Shown here piece after piece: positions 50,804 through 59,634 of a DNA stretch of 64,000 bases; within the stretch, counting starts at the first letter, position 1, and every line of letters begins with the position of its first letter. The stretch comes from Streptomyces xinghaiensis S187. GTDB lineage: Bacteria > Actinomycetota > Actinomycetes > Streptomycetales > Streptomycetaceae. The DNA is taken from positions 620,001 through 684,000 of the forward strand of contig NZ_CP023202.1 in assembly GCF_000220705.2 (NCBI RefSeq), in the 5' to 3' direction. The notes under the pieces were generated by a model. That model was not told where the DNA came from and made no database searches. It was given only the letters and a program-made list of their open reading frames with translations. A program made the translations under genes and the position numbers.

Positions 50804-51612
50804 GCCTTGCGCCCCACGCCGGCGAACCCGGTGTAGACCACGGGGTCCTCCTGCTCGCCGGGGGTGTCGGGCCGCCAGTCGGGCATCGACACGAGGCCCG
50901 GCTCGACCATCTCGAAGCCGTCGAAGAACGGGGCGACCTCCTGGCGCGACCGCATGACCAGCGGGGAGGTCGCCTGCCGGTAGACCCCTTCCACCCCGAC
51001 ACCCTGACGGGACGTCAGTGGCCCGCCCTCCGTCGACGCGTGGGTGAGCGCCATCAGGCTGCCCGGCGGCAGCGCGTCGCGCAACTCCGCGACGACGCGC
51101 CGCGGTTCGTCGTCGTCGGTCAGGAAGTGCAGGACGGCGACGAGGAGCAGCGCCACCGGTTTCCCGAAGTCGAACATGCTCCGGGCCTCGGGACTGGACA
51201 GGATGGCCGACGGCTCGCGCAGGTCGGCCGCGGTGATGACCGCGGACTCGCTGCCCTCCAGCACCGCCCGGCTGTGCGCCACGGCCACCGGGTCGTTGTC
51301 GACGTAGACGACCTTCGCCTCCGGGGCCGCCGCCTGGGCGACCTCGTGGACGTTGCCGAAGGTCGGTATGCCGGAGCCTATGTCGAGGAACTGGGTGATG
51401 CCCTGTCCCACGGCGTACCGTACGACGCGCCGCATGAAGGCACGATTCGCCTGCATGATCTTCGGCAGGCCCGGCATGATCTCCATCGCCCTGCGCGCCG
51501 CCTCCCGGTCGGCCTCGAAGTTGTGCGAGCCACCCAGGTAGAAGTCGTAGATCCGGGACACGCTCGGCACGGAAAGGTCGATGCCCTGGGGGGCCCAGGA
51601 GGGTCGCTCCAT
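50800..51612 (-). CDS. DUF574/Methyltransf_19 SAM-dependent methyltransferase
   Basis: A 270-aa Streptomyces-type methyltransferase: the family start GIDLSVPSVSRIYDFYLGGSHNFEADR, SAM motif TQFLDIGSGIPTFGNVHEV, VVYVDNDPVAVAHSRAVL, and VALLLVAVLHFLTDDDEP. The family is highly expanded in Streptomyces (often beside regulatory genes), with no known substrate. Coupled to the c-di-GMP gene by a GTGA overlap, suggesting that both act together. ATG at 51612 has GGAGA six bases upstream. Confidence 0.88.
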   Translation of the reverse strand: MERPSWAPQGIDLSVPSVSRIYDFYLGGSHNFEADREAARRAMEIMPGLPKIMQANRAFMRRVVRYAVGQGITQFLDIGSGIPTFGNVHEVAQAAAPEAKVVYVDNDPVAVAHSRAVLEGSESAVITAADLREPSAILSSPEARSMFDFGKPVALLLVAVLHFLTDDDEPRRVVAELRDALPPGSLMALTHASTEGGPLTSRQGVGVEGVYRQATSPLVMRSRQEVAPFFDGFEMVEPGLVSMPDWRPDTPGEQEDPVVYTGFAGVGRKA

Positions 51613-51969
51613 CGGTGGTCTCCAACTGTCGGCCAGGAGGGTCCGGCCATTTTTATGCCGGTGTATGCGCCTGAGGCTACTGATCGCTCCTCACCAGGGG
51701 AACCTCAAACGGAAATCTGCGATCCGTATCGGTCACAAACCATGGGCATGTGCGCCGTGATCCGGGAGTTGAGCCCCACCTGTCCCGCCCGTTCATTCAA
51801 TACGGCTGAAGGGCAACGCAACTGAGGGCACATCAGGCCGGATCGGGCATCGGATTCACGCCATGCACCCCTCCCCCCGCCTGTCCGGTGCGCGCCGGTC
51901 CGCCGGGCCGGGGGCGCGGTAGGCTGCTGGCGTCCATGGCCTCAGCCGCATGGAGGAGAAGGAGGAACG
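51613..51969. other. Divergent intergenic region, 357 bp
   Basis: Separates the methyltransferase and UspA genes and must hold both promoters. It has AT-richer stretches (51640-51665 and 51710-51745), but no element I can define with confidence. Confidence 0.4.
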
Positions 51970-52419
51970 GTGCCCGCGCCCTTCGAGCGCGGAACGGACG
52001 GCCCCAAGGTGATCGTCGCCGGGCTGGACGGTTCCGACTCCTCCTGGCGTGCCACCGCCTATGCCGCGGGGCTGGCCCGGCGGCAGAACGCCCTGCTCGC
52101 GGTCGTCCACGTCCAGCCGCTGCTGGTGGCCGGGGCCGCGCTGGGCGCCCCCACGGCGGCGATCACCGCCGACGCCGCCGAGGAGCTGGAGCGGGAGGCC
52201 CGCTCGGCGATCGGCCGGATGCCGGAAGCCGGCAGTCTGCGCTGGGAGTTCCACACCTTCCACGGCGACCCGTACACCGTGCTGGCCGAGGCGGCGGACG
52301 GGCTGAAGGCCGACGCCGTGGTCGTCGGCGCCTCCGAGCGTGCCGGGCACCGACTGGCCGGCTCGGTCGCGGTGCGGCTGGTCAAGGCGGGCCACTGGCC
52401 GGTCACCGTGGTGCCGTAG
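51970..52419 (+). CDS. Universal stress protein (UspA family)
   Basis: A 149-aa Usp fold: VIVAGLDGSDSSWRATAYAAGLARRQ, VVHVQP, and the ATP-binding end VVVGASERAGHRLAGSVAVRLVKAGHWPVTVVP, which matches the G-x2-G-x9-G-S/T pattern in degenerate form. Probable ATP-binding stress protein. GTG at 51970 lies right after a run of AGGAG motifs. Confidence 0.88.
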   Translation: MPAPFERGTDGPKVIVAGLDGSDSSWRATAYAAGLARRQNALLAVVHVQPLLVAGAALGAPTAAITADAAEELEREARSAIGRMPEAGSLRWEFHTFHGDPYTVLAEAADGLKADAVVVGASERAGHRLAGSVAVRLVKAGHWPVTVVP

Positions 52420-52510
52420 GGCCGGTCCGGCGCGCCCGCCGGGGCCCCCGGCACCGGGCCCCGCCACGGCGGTCACCCGGTCCCGGTCCCGCCCCCCGGG
52501 GGTCACCGGG

Positions 52511-53101
52511 TCACCAGGAGGTCTCCTTGATCGTCGCCTTGTTCTGGGGGGTGGTGGTGGCGGTGATCTCCGACTCCCTCCGCTGGCCGGAGAACGTCAC
52601 GGTCAGCGTCGTCCGCTCGCGCTGCTCGGTCCGGACGGTGAAGCCCCGGACCGGAACGGCCGAGACCAGGCACACCCCGCGGTCGCCGAAGCGGACCGTC
52701 GCCTGCCCCCCGGCCGACTCGATGGTGTGCACGCCCGCCCCGCCCTCGCAGTCCGTGAAGGCGCCGGGACCACTCGGCGGCGCGGAGGTCGCCGGCGGCG
52801 GTGCGGTACTCCGGCTCGGCCGGGGGGTGGCCGGCGGGGACGGCTTCCGGGTGGTCGCGGCACGGGACGGGGAGGCCGTGGGCGTGGGAGTGGTGGTGCG
52901 CTCGCCGCGGGACGGGACGGGCTCGGCGCTCGGGCTCGGGGGGCGGCTCGTCGAGGAGGTGAAGACCGTCGGCGCCGACCGCGCCACCAGCGGCTTGGGC
53001 CGGGTCGACCCCACCACGAAGTGCACGGTCAGCAGCACCGCCGTCACGCTGACGGCGGTGCAGGAGAGCCACAGGAGGAGATAGCGGAGGTAGCGGGGCA
53101 C
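52511..53101 (-). CDS. Membrane-anchored hypothetical protein with Pro/Thr/Ser linker
   Basis: About 196 aa. One N-terminal helix (YLLLWLSCTAVSVTAVLLTVHFVV) and a long Ser/Thr/Pro-rich linker (residues 40-110) lead to an extracytoplasmic C-terminal domain (FTDCEGGAGVHTIESAGGQATVRF...KATIKETSW) with two Cys that may form a disulfide. GTG at 53101 is chosen as the only start just before the helix. Divergent from the response regulator with only 36 bp between, so it may belong to the same control region. Family unknown. Confidence 0.65.
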   Translation of the reverse strand: MPRYLRYLLLWLSCTAVSVTAVLLTVHFVVGSTRPKPLVARSAPTVFTSSTSRPPSPSAEPVPSRGERTTTPTPTASPSRAATTRKPSPPATPRPSRSTAPPPATSAPPSGPGAFTDCEGGAGVHTIESAGGQATVRFGDRGVCLVSAVPVRGFTVRTEQRERTTLTVTFSGQRRESEITATTTPQNKATIKETSW

Positions 53102-53137
53102 GACACCATGGTGACGTACGGGATAACGTGCAGAGCC

Positions 53138-53896
53138 ATGGCTTCCGTCCTGGTCGTCGAGGACGACCCCGTCATACGCACCGCGCTCATCGAGGTGCTC
53201 TCCGCGCACGGCCATGTGGTGCACAGCGCCGCCGCGGGCTTCGAGGCACTGCGGGAGATCACCGCCCGGCCGCCGGACGTCGTCGTGCTCGACCTCGGGC
53301 TGCCGGACCTGGACGGCACCGACGTGCTGCGGATGATGCGCGGGATCTCCCGGGTGCCGGTGGTCGTCGCCACGGCCCGGGACGACGACGCCGAGGTCGT
53401 CAAGCTGCTCAACGCGGGAGCCGACGACTATCTGGTCAAGCCCTTCTCGGGCGAGCAGCTCGCCGCCCGGATCGGCGCGGTGCTGCGCCGTACCGCTCCC
53501 CCGGCCGCCGCGCTCCCCTCCCCCGGCTCCGACGCGGCCGGCGGGCTCCCGGGCGGGCTTCCCGGCGGCCCGGCCGCCGGCGGGGCCGCCGCGCGCACGG
53601 TACGCGTGGGTGACCTGGTGGTCGACCAGCCGGCCCGTACGGCCCGGCTGGCGGGGCGGGAGCTGCGGCTCACCCGGCGCGAGTTCGATCTGCTGGCCTA
53701 TCTGGCGGCCCACGCCGACCAGGTCGTCTCCCGGCGCCGCATCCTCGCCGACGTCTGGCGGCAGCCGTATGTGGAGGACCAGACCATAGACGTCCATCTC
53801 TCCGCGCTCCGCCGCAAACTGGGCGAGCGGGCCTCGCAGCCGCGCTATCTGCACACGGTGCGCGGCATCGGGATCAAGCTGGTGGCCCCGCGATGA
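53138..53896 (+). CDS. OmpR-family response regulator
   Basis: A 252-aa response regulator. Receiver: acidic VVEDDPVIRTAL, phospho-acceptor Asp52 in VVVLDLGLPDLDG, Thr/Ala at ATARDD and Lys in DYLVKPFSGEQL. An Ala/Gly/Pro linker (about 125-150) is followed by an OmpR winged helix (LTRREFDLLAYLAAHADQVVSRRRILADVW, then DQTIDVHLSALRRKLGE). Coupled to the sensor kinase by an ATGA overlap. Partner of the HK at 53893. Confidence 0.93.
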   Translation: MASVLVVEDDPVIRTALIEVLSAHGHVVHSAAAGFEALREITARPPDVVVLDLGLPDLDGTDVLRMMRGISRVPVVVATARDDDAEVVKLLNAGADDYLVKPFSGEQLAARIGAVLRRTAPPAAALPSPGSDAAGGLPGGLPGGPAAGGAAARTVRVGDLVVDQPARTARLAGRELRLTRREFDLLAYLAAHADQVVSRRRILADVWRQPYVEDQTIDVHLSALRRKLGERASQPRYLHTVRGIGIKLVAPR

Positions 53897-55368
53897 GACG
53901 GGCCCTGGCCGGTGTCGCGCTGGCGGTGACGTCCATGGTGGCGCTCTCCTTCCTGATCCCGCTGGCGCTGCTGGTGCAGTCCGAGGCGCGGGCCCGCTCC
54001 ACGACGGAGGCGGAGCAGCGGGCCTCGGCCCTGGCCCCGGTGCTGGCGCTGACCACCCGCTCCCGCGATGTGCAGCAGGCCGTCTCGGGCCTGGACTCGG
54101 AGCGGCGGCTGGCGGTCCATCTGCCGGACGGCGAGGTGATCGGGGACCGGCACGCGCCCGCGTCCGCGCTGGCGCGTGCCGAGCGGGAGCGGGAGACGCT
54201 CGCCATGGACACCGACGACGGGTGGGTGTACCTGCAGCCGGTGATCCTCGCCGGGGACCGGGTCGCGGTCGTGGAGTCGTTCGTGCCGCGCTCGGCGCTC
54301 ACCCGCGGCGTGGTGCTGTCCTGGGGGGTGATGTCGCTGCTGGCGGTGGGGCTGGTGGCCGGTTCGGTGCTGGTCGCCGACCGGCTGGGCGCCCGCGTCG
54401 TCCGGTCCTCCCGGGAGCTGTCCCGGGCCTCGAACGCGCTCGGCGAGGGAGACCTCGGCATCCGGGTGGAGCCGGCCGGGCCGCCGGAGCTGAAGGAGGC
54501 GGGGCGGGCGTTCAACTCGATGGCGGACCGGGTGGTCGGGCTACTGGCGACGGAGCGGGAGCTGGTGGCGGATCTGTCGCACCGGCTCCGCACCCCGCTG
54601 ACGGCGCTCCGGCTGGAGGCGGAGCGGATGGGCTCGGCTCCGGGGTCGGAGCGGCTGACGGCCGCGATCACCCATCTGCAGACCGAGATCGACTCGATCA
54701 TCTCCGCCGCGCGCAGCCCGCTGGCGGTGGGCCCGCCGGGCGGCGGGACGGCGGACGGTTCCGGAGACGGGAACGGGGACGGGGACGGGAACGGGGACGG
54801 GGACGGGGCCGCAAGCGGGGACGGGGCCGCCGGGAGCCGCTGCGAGGTGTCCGGTGTGGTGCGGCGGCGGGTGGAGTTCTGGGCGGTCCTCGCCGGCCAG
54901 CAGGGCCGGCCCTGCGGGCTGGACGTCACCGACGAGCCGACTCCGGTGCGGCTGCCGTACGACGACCTGGCGGCGGTCGTGGACGCGCTGATCGGCAATG
55001 TCTTCCAGCACACGCCGGAGGGGACGGCGTTCGCGGTGGAGGTGGAACGGACCGCGGGGTCGGTGGTCCTCTGCGTGGACGACGCGGGCCCCGGCATCGC
55101 GGACCCGGATCTGGCCCTGGAGCGCGGGGTGAGCGTCGGCGGCTCGACGGGTCTGGGGCTGGACATCGCGCTCCGGGCGGCGCGGACGACACGCGGTGAC
55201 CTCACGATCGGCCGCGGCCCGCTGGGCGGTGCCCGGGTGCGGGTCGAGCTCGGTCTGGCGCCCGCCGTGCCGCCGGCGGGCACGCCGTCCCGGGCCTCGC
55301 GGGCGGTCCGCGCGGCGGCGCGGCGGGGGAAGCGGACGACCCCGGACCGGGGCGGGCCGGCCGGCTGA
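53893..55368 (+). CDS. Sensor histidine kinase
   Basis: A 491-aa transmembrane kinase. TM1 is about residues 5-29 (LAGVALAVTSMVALSFLIPLALL) and TM2 about 135-157 (VVLSWGVMSLLAVGLVAGSVLV), with a short extracytoplasmic sensor between. A HAMP segment (RVVRSSRELSRASNALGEGDLGIRV) leads to the H box DLSHRLRTPLTAL (His near residue 230). A low-complexity Gly-Asp-Asn segment of about 25 residues interrupts the region before the ATPase domain, which has N box DALIGNVFQHT and G box DDAGPGIAD. The signal it senses is unknown. Confidence 0.9.
   Translation: MRRALAGVALAVTSMVALSFLIPLALLVQSEARARSTTEAEQRASALAPVLALTTRSRDVQQAVSGLDSERRLAVHLPDGEVIGDRHAPASALARAERERETLAMDTDDGWVYLQPVILAGDRVAVVESFVPRSALTRGVVLSWGVMSLLAVGLVAGSVLVADRLGARVVRSSRELSRASNALGEGDLGIRVEPAGPPELKEAGRAFNSMADRVVGLLATERELVADLSHRLRTPLTALRLEAERMGSAPGSERLTAAITHLQTEIDSIISAARSPLAVGPPGGGTADGSGDGNGDGDGNGDGDGAASGDGAAGSRCEVSGVVRRRVEFWAVLAGQQGRPCGLDVTDEPTPVRLPYDDLAAVVDALIGNVFQHTPEGTAFAVEVERTAGSVVLCVDDAGPGIADPDLALERGVSVGGSTGLGLDIALRAARTTRGDLTIGRGPLGGARVRVELGLAPAVPPAGTPSRASRAVRAAARRGKRTTPDRGGPAG
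54760..54830 (+). repeat. Hexanucleotide repeat coding Gly-Asp
   Basis: Runs of GGGGAC / GGGAAC units within the kinase gene coding for (GD/GN) repeats. The array, just under 70 bp, is the sort of sequence that can expand or shrink. Confidence 0.75.
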
Positions 55369-55490
55369 GGCCGCGGCTGGACGGCCCCCCGCGCGGCGTA
55401 CGCGGCGCGGCCGGCGCGGACGGGGGCGGGGAGGCGGCCGCCGGGACGGCGTCCGGCCGGGCGGCGCCGCCTCCGGCGTGCGGGGGCCCG

Positions 55491-56264
55491 TCAGCGGCCG
55501 GTGGCGAAGACCTGGGTCCACCAGGGGCCGCCGCTCTCGTGGAGACCGAGGCCCATTTCCTTGAAGTCGCAGTTGAGGATGTTCGCCCGGTGGCCTTCGC
55601 TGTTCATCCAGCCGTCCATGACGGCGGCCGCGTCCGGCTGGCCCTTCGCTATGTTCTCGCCGACGGCGGACCAGGTGTAGCCCTCGCGTTCGACGCGCTG
55701 GGCGACGCTCGACCCGTCGGTGCCGGTGTGCGAGAAGTTCCCGCTGGACGCCATGGCGCTGCTGTACTTCTCGGCGGCGCTGTCCAGCCGTTCGTCGGCG
55801 CTCACCGGCCCGCAGCCGGCGTCCGCGCGGGCTTTGTTGACCAGGTTCAGGACCTCTCCGGCGACGCCGGTCGCGGCCGTCTCCGGGGCCTTGGCGGGCC
55901 GCTCGGCGGTCTTCGCGGGCTCCGGTGCCCGGGTGGGGGTGCTCTTCCGCGCGGTCTGCCGGTCCGCCTTCGCCGTCGTACGGTCCGGCCGCGGGGCGGC
56001 GGTGCTCCTGCTCTTCTCCGCCTTCGGCGACGGGCTGCGCCGGGTGGCGGACGGGGAGGGGGACGGCGTCGTCTCCCCGGCTGTGGGGGATGCCGGGGAG
56101 GCGCCGCTCCCGGCCGCGGACCGGGGTTCGGAGGCCGCGGTCGCGGGGCCGTCGTCGTCCAGGGCGAATCCCGCGCCGACGCCCGCCATGACCGTGAGCG
56201 CGCCGGTCGCCAGGGCGATGTGGCGCAGCGGTACGGAACGGCGCTTGCGGTGGCGGGATCTCAT
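55491..56264 (-). CDS. Secreted CAP-domain (SCP/PR-1) protein
   Basis: A 257-aa exported protein. N-terminal basic segment MRSRHRKRRSVPLR and a hydrophobic helix (ATGALTVMAGVGAGFAL) act as signal or anchor. A Ser/Thr/Pro/Lys-rich linker (residues 45-130) follows. The CAP domain starts VLNLVNKARADAGCGPV, with conserved SGNFSHTGTDG, GENIAKGQ and GHRANILNCDF. Function is unknown; bacterial CAP proteins act at the cell envelope. ATG at 56264 has GGAGG eight bases upstream. Confidence 0.88.
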   Translation of the reverse strand: MRSRHRKRRSVPLRHIALATGALTVMAGVGAGFALDDDGPATAASEPRSAAGSGASPASPTAGETTPSPSPSATRRSPSPKAEKSRSTAAPRPDRTTAKADRQTARKSTPTRAPEPAKTAERPAKAPETAATGVAGEVLNLVNKARADAGCGPVSADERLDSAAEKYSSAMASSGNFSHTGTDGSSVAQRVEREGYTWSAVGENIAKGQPDAAAVMDGWMNSEGHRANILNCDFKEMGLGLHESGGPWWTQVFATGR

Positions 56265-56585
56265 GGGGGGAACCTCCGGACCTGATGTCCGGACGGCCCG
56301 CGCTCGCGTGCGCGGGCCGTACGGACCGGGACCGCCGGCGGTGACCTCGCCGACGCGTTCCCGACCCTAGGGCCCCGGCCGCGCGCAATCGCTCAGAGGA
56401 GCGATTCTTAAAGTACCCATAAGGAAACGCTCAAGGAGCGCTTGGAGAACCCGTGCTCCGCACAACCGTTCCCTTACCGAGGGTGACGAACCGCCGGTGG
56501 GGCGGTGCTCGCCCGGAACGGTGAACTGTGCGCCCGGGCACGCCCGTTCGCCGGAAAGCGGGGTCCCGGCCGGCCCGTTCCGCGG
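56265..56585. other. Intergenic region upstream of the CAP gene
   Basis: 321 bp. Contains an AT-rich, promoter-like stretch at 56405-56430 (TTCTTAAAGTACCCATAAGG) and repeated GAGCG motifs (56395-56445). No gene seen. Confidence 0.4.
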
Positions 56586-57083
56586 TCAGAGGCGGCGGTG
56601 CATGATGTGCAGCCCCACATAGCCCTTCACGGGATGGTGGAAGCCCTCGGGCAGGGTGCCCAGGATCTCGAAACCGAGGGACCGCCAGAGCGCGACGGCC
56701 CGGGTGTTGCTCTCCACCACGGCGTTGAACTGCATCGCCCGGTAGCCCTCGGCGCGCGCCCACGCGATCACGTGTTCGCCGAGCGCGCGGCCCACGCCCC
56801 GCCCGGCCGCCGCCGGGTCGACCATGAAGCTGGCACCGGCGATGTGCGAGGCGCCGCCCATGTGGTTGGGGTTCGTCTTGGCGGTGCCGAGGACGGTGCC
56901 GTCCTCGTCCACGGCGACGACGGTGCGGCCCGGCGGCCGGAGCATCCAGAGCTCGCGGGCCGCCGCCTCGTCGAGGTCGCGGGGGTAGGTGTAGGTCTCC
57001 CCCGCGGCGACGATCTCGCGCAGGAACGGCCAGATGGCGGGCCAGTCGTCCGGGGTGGCTTCTCTGATGTGCATGGACGCCAT
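56586..57083 (-). CDS. GNAT-family N-acetyltransferase
   Basis: A 165-aa GNAT protein: HIREATPDDWPAIWPFLREIVAAGETYTYPRD at the N-terminus, TAKTNPNHMGGASHIAGASFMVDPAAAGRGVGRALGEHVIAWA as the acetyl-CoA-binding motif (R-G-x-G), FNAVVESNTRAVALWRSLGFE. Resembles phosphinothricin-type acetyltransferases. The exact start is uncertain (57083 or 57074). No strong ribosome site. Confidence 0.83.
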   Translation of the reverse strand: MASMHIREATPDDWPAIWPFLREIVAAGETYTYPRDLDEAAARELWMLRPPGRTVVAVDEDGTVLGTAKTNPNHMGGASHIAGASFMVDPAAAGRGVGRALGEHVIAWARAEGYRAMQFNAVVESNTRAVALWRSLGFEILGTLPEGFHHPVKGYVGLHIMHRRL

Positions 57084-57168
57084 CATCACGCGGCGGCGCC
57101 CCGGGCGGCGACCGCGTTTCCGTGCGCGGCGGCCGCCCGGGGCGCCGGAGGCGCCGGGCCGGACCCGG

Positions 57169-58479
57169 TCAGGCGTAGGTCCGTACCGGCAGTTCGGGCG
57201 AGGAGTTCTCCAGTGGCACCGCGTCGGAGCGGACCAGACCCATCTGCACCGCCTGCCGCGACAGAGCCGCGTCCAGCAGCCAGTCGGCGCCGGTACGGAC
57301 CCGGTTGCCCGGCATCGCGGCCAGATGGTAGCCACGGGTGACGGCCTTGGCGACGGGCCCGGACAGCGGCACCCGGAGCGGGTTGGCCGCCGCCTGGAAG
57401 CCGCCCAGGTCCACCACGAAACCCAGGTCGCGGTGGCGGTACGGGCTGCGTTCGCCCTTGCCGTAGGAGGCCGCGATGTTCTGCGCGGCGGTCTTCCCCT
57501 GCCGCCAGGCGTGCTGGGCGGTCATCGGGGTGATCTCGCCGGGCTGGGTGAGGTCGGGCACGGCCGCGGCGTCACCGCAGGCGAACACCTCGGGGTGGCC
57601 GGGGACGCCCAGGTACTCGTCGACGCAGAGCCGCCCCTTCTCGGTGGGCAGGCCGAGGTCGCCGACGAGCGGGTCGGGCCGGACGCCGACGCACCAGACC
57701 AGCGAGTGGGTCGGGACGAAGCGGTCGTCGGTGAGGCGCACGCCCTCCTTGGTGGCCTCGGCGACCGAGACGCCCATGGCGACCTCGACCCCCCGCCGCG
57801 TCAGCACCCGCTCCGCCGTGTCCGCCATGTGCCCGGGCAGCCCGGGCAGCACCCGCGGGGCGACGTCCAGGAGCATCCAGCGGGGCGGTTCGCGGTCGCG
57901 CAGCGAGGGCTGGTGCCGGGCGAGTTCGTCGGTGAACAGCTTGCCGTGGGCGGCGACCTCGGTACCGGTGTAGCCGGCGCCGACCACCACGAAGGTGCAG
58001 CGCGCGTCCCGTTCGGCGGGGTCGTCGGCGACGTCGGCCAGTTCGATCTGGCGGGTCATGTGGTCGCGCAGATAGAGCGCCTCGGGCATACCGCGGAAGC
58101 CGTGCGCGTGTTCGGTGACCCCCGGGATCGGCAGCAGCTTGTTGACGCTGCCCGCGGAGAGCACGAGCCGGTCGTACGCGATCTCGCGGCGGTTGCCCTC
58201 CGGGTCGACCAGCCCGACCCGGCGCCCGTCCAGGTCGATGTGGTCGGCCTCGCCGAGCATGAGCCGTACGTCCGGCAGCGTGCCGGGGATGGACACCGAG
58301 ATCCGGCGCGGCTCGAGGATGCCGGTCGCCACTTCCGGGAGCAGCGGTACGTAGAGGAAGTAGTCGTGCGGGTTGACCAGTACGATCTCCGCCGCCCCCT
58401 TGGCGAGGCGGCTGAGCGTACGGGCGGTCTGGTAACCGGCGAAGCCGGCTCCGACGATGACGATGCGCGGTCGGCTCAT
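57169..58479 (-). CDS. Type II NADH dehydrogenase-like oxidoreductase
   Basis: A 436-aa FAD/NAD flavoprotein of the NDH-2 family. FAD motif IVIVGAGFAGYQTARTLSRL at the start, NPHDYFLYVPLLPEVATGILEP, the second NAD motif CTFVVVGAGYTGTEVAAHG, and FACGDAAAVPDL. A C-terminal hydrophobic-amphipathic region may bind the membrane. It oxidises NADH and reduces menaquinone without pumping. ATG at 58479. Monocistronic or with the DUF6343 gene upstream on the same strand. Confidence 0.9.
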   Translation of the reverse strand: MSRPRIVIVGAGFAGYQTARTLSRLAKGAAEIVLVNPHDYFLYVPLLPEVATGILEPRRISVSIPGTLPDVRLMLGEADHIDLDGRRVGLVDPEGNRREIAYDRLVLSAGSVNKLLPIPGVTEHAHGFRGMPEALYLRDHMTRQIELADVADDPAERDARCTFVVVGAGYTGTEVAAHGKLFTDELARHQPSLRDREPPRWMLLDVAPRVLPGLPGHMADTAERVLTRRGVEVAMGVSVAEATKEGVRLTDDRFVPTHSLVWCVGVRPDPLVGDLGLPTEKGRLCVDEYLGVPGHPEVFACGDAAAVPDLTQPGEITPMTAQHAWRQGKTAAQNIAASYGKGERSPYRHRDLGFVVDLGGFQAAANPLRVPLSGPVAKAVTRGYHLAAMPGNRVRTGADWLLDAALSRQAVQMGLVRSDAVPLENSSPELPVRTYA

Positions 58480-58618
58480 GGTGGCGTCCAGTTCGCTTCC
58501 TGCTCGGCGTCACGGTTCGTCCTGTCTGTTGCCTGCGGGTTCCCCCGACGGGCGGGGCGAATCCCCGCACGGCCGCGGCGGGGAGCCGGGCCCCGCGGCG
58601 GTGCGGGGGCCGGTCGGC

Positions 58619-58984
58619 TCAGCCCCGGTGCCGGCCGTTCCGCTCGCGCCGCCGGCGGCGCACCACGACCAGCAGGTCGAGCGCCGCGAGGACGGCGAGG
58701 ACGGCGCAGATGCCGGCGATCAGGGCCAGCGACCCGCTGCTGGGCGCGGAGTCGGCACCGGCCGAGGCCGACCAGAGGGAGAACAGGATCGCGCCGGCGA
58801 GGAAGAGCGGGGTGTAGACGGCGGCCAGCAGCAGCCGCAGGCCGAGCGCGCTGCGCGCCGTGACGGGTTCGTCGCCGGTGCGCTCCCAGCGCCGGCCGAC
58901 GACACCGGAGCGGGACCGGGGCACCGGGCCCCCGTCCTCCGGACCCTGCCGGGTGCGGCCGCGGCCGCGTTCCTCCTGAGGCAT
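58619..58984 (-). CDS. DUF6343 membrane protein
   Basis: A 121-aa protein: the conserved RTGDEPVTARSALGLRLLLAAVYTPLFLAGAILFSLWS and a second helix (SLALIAGICAVLAVLAALDLLVV) ending in a basic tail. The pattern is the Streptomyces DUF6343 family of two-helix proteins. Function unknown. ATG at 58984. Confidence 0.8.
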   Translation of the reverse strand: MPQEERGRGRTRQGPEDGGPVPRSRSGVVGRRWERTGDEPVTARSALGLRLLLAAVYTPLFLAGAILFSLWSASAGADSAPSSGSLALIAGICAVLAVLAALDLLVVVRRRRRERNGRHRG

Positions 58985-59044
58985 GGTTCCTCCGTACGTT
59001 GTTGGGCGGCCCGGGAGGGCCGGCGGGTCCGGCCGGGGCGGGGT

Positions 59045-59491
59045 TCAGCCCCCGGGGCCGCTCTCCCCGGCCCGCGTCTCGGGCAGCAGTTCGCCGATGT
59101 CGCGCGGAAGGACCGCCGTGAGCTTGTGCATCAGCTCCGGGCTGACGGCCGCGTCGAGCACCTCCAGGACGGCCGCCGCCTCCCGCAGCGCCTCCTCCTC
59201 GGAGTGCCCGCTGCGCCAGGCGATCCGCCCCGCGAACGAGGTGATGTCGAAGCGCTCGCCGTGGTCGCGGCTGTACTCCCGCTGCCGGGGCGCGGCCTCG
59301 TGCGCGGCGGTGATCCGCCGCACGGCCTCCGCGGCCCCTTCCGGGAGCTGCGCCGCGAGGTGGTCGGCCAGCCCGTCCGGCACCCGTTCGGCGAGCGTTT
59401 CCAGGGTGGCCCCGAGGGCCCGCTCGGCCGACTGCCGGTCCGGGAGCCGGGCACTGGCCTGCACCTTTCCGGTGAGTTCTTCGTAGCGCAT
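59045..59491 (-). CDS. DUF2267 protein
   Basis: A 148-aa helical DUF2267 protein: MRYEELTGKVQASARLPDRQSAERALGATLETLAERVPDGLADHLAAQLP, then FDITSFAGRIAWRSGHSEEEALREAAAVLEVLDAAV, and LPRDIGELL. The family is common in actinobacteria and seen near stress genes; no function is established. ATG at 59491. Confidence 0.87.
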   Translation of the reverse strand: MRYEELTGKVQASARLPDRQSAERALGATLETLAERVPDGLADHLAAQLPEGAAEAVRRITAAHEAAPRQREYSRDHGERFDITSFAGRIAWRSGHSEEEALREAAAVLEVLDAAVSPELMHKLTAVLPRDIGELLPETRAGESGPGG

Positions 59492-59634
59492 GGTGAGCAC
59501 CGCCTTGTGACGATTCCTGAGGGTTCCGCGGCTCCGCGGACCGGAGCCGCTCACTGCTGTCCGGGTGACCGCCGTGAGCCCTTCCGTAACCCGTCCGGGG
59601 CAACCGGTCCGGACCGGGCGGGCCGGGCCCGGAC

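Noticed and set aside
48590..50836. 748-codon frame antisense to the GGDEF-EAL gene
   Set aside because: Low-complexity Val/Gly/Asp/Arg-rich mirror of the real gene.
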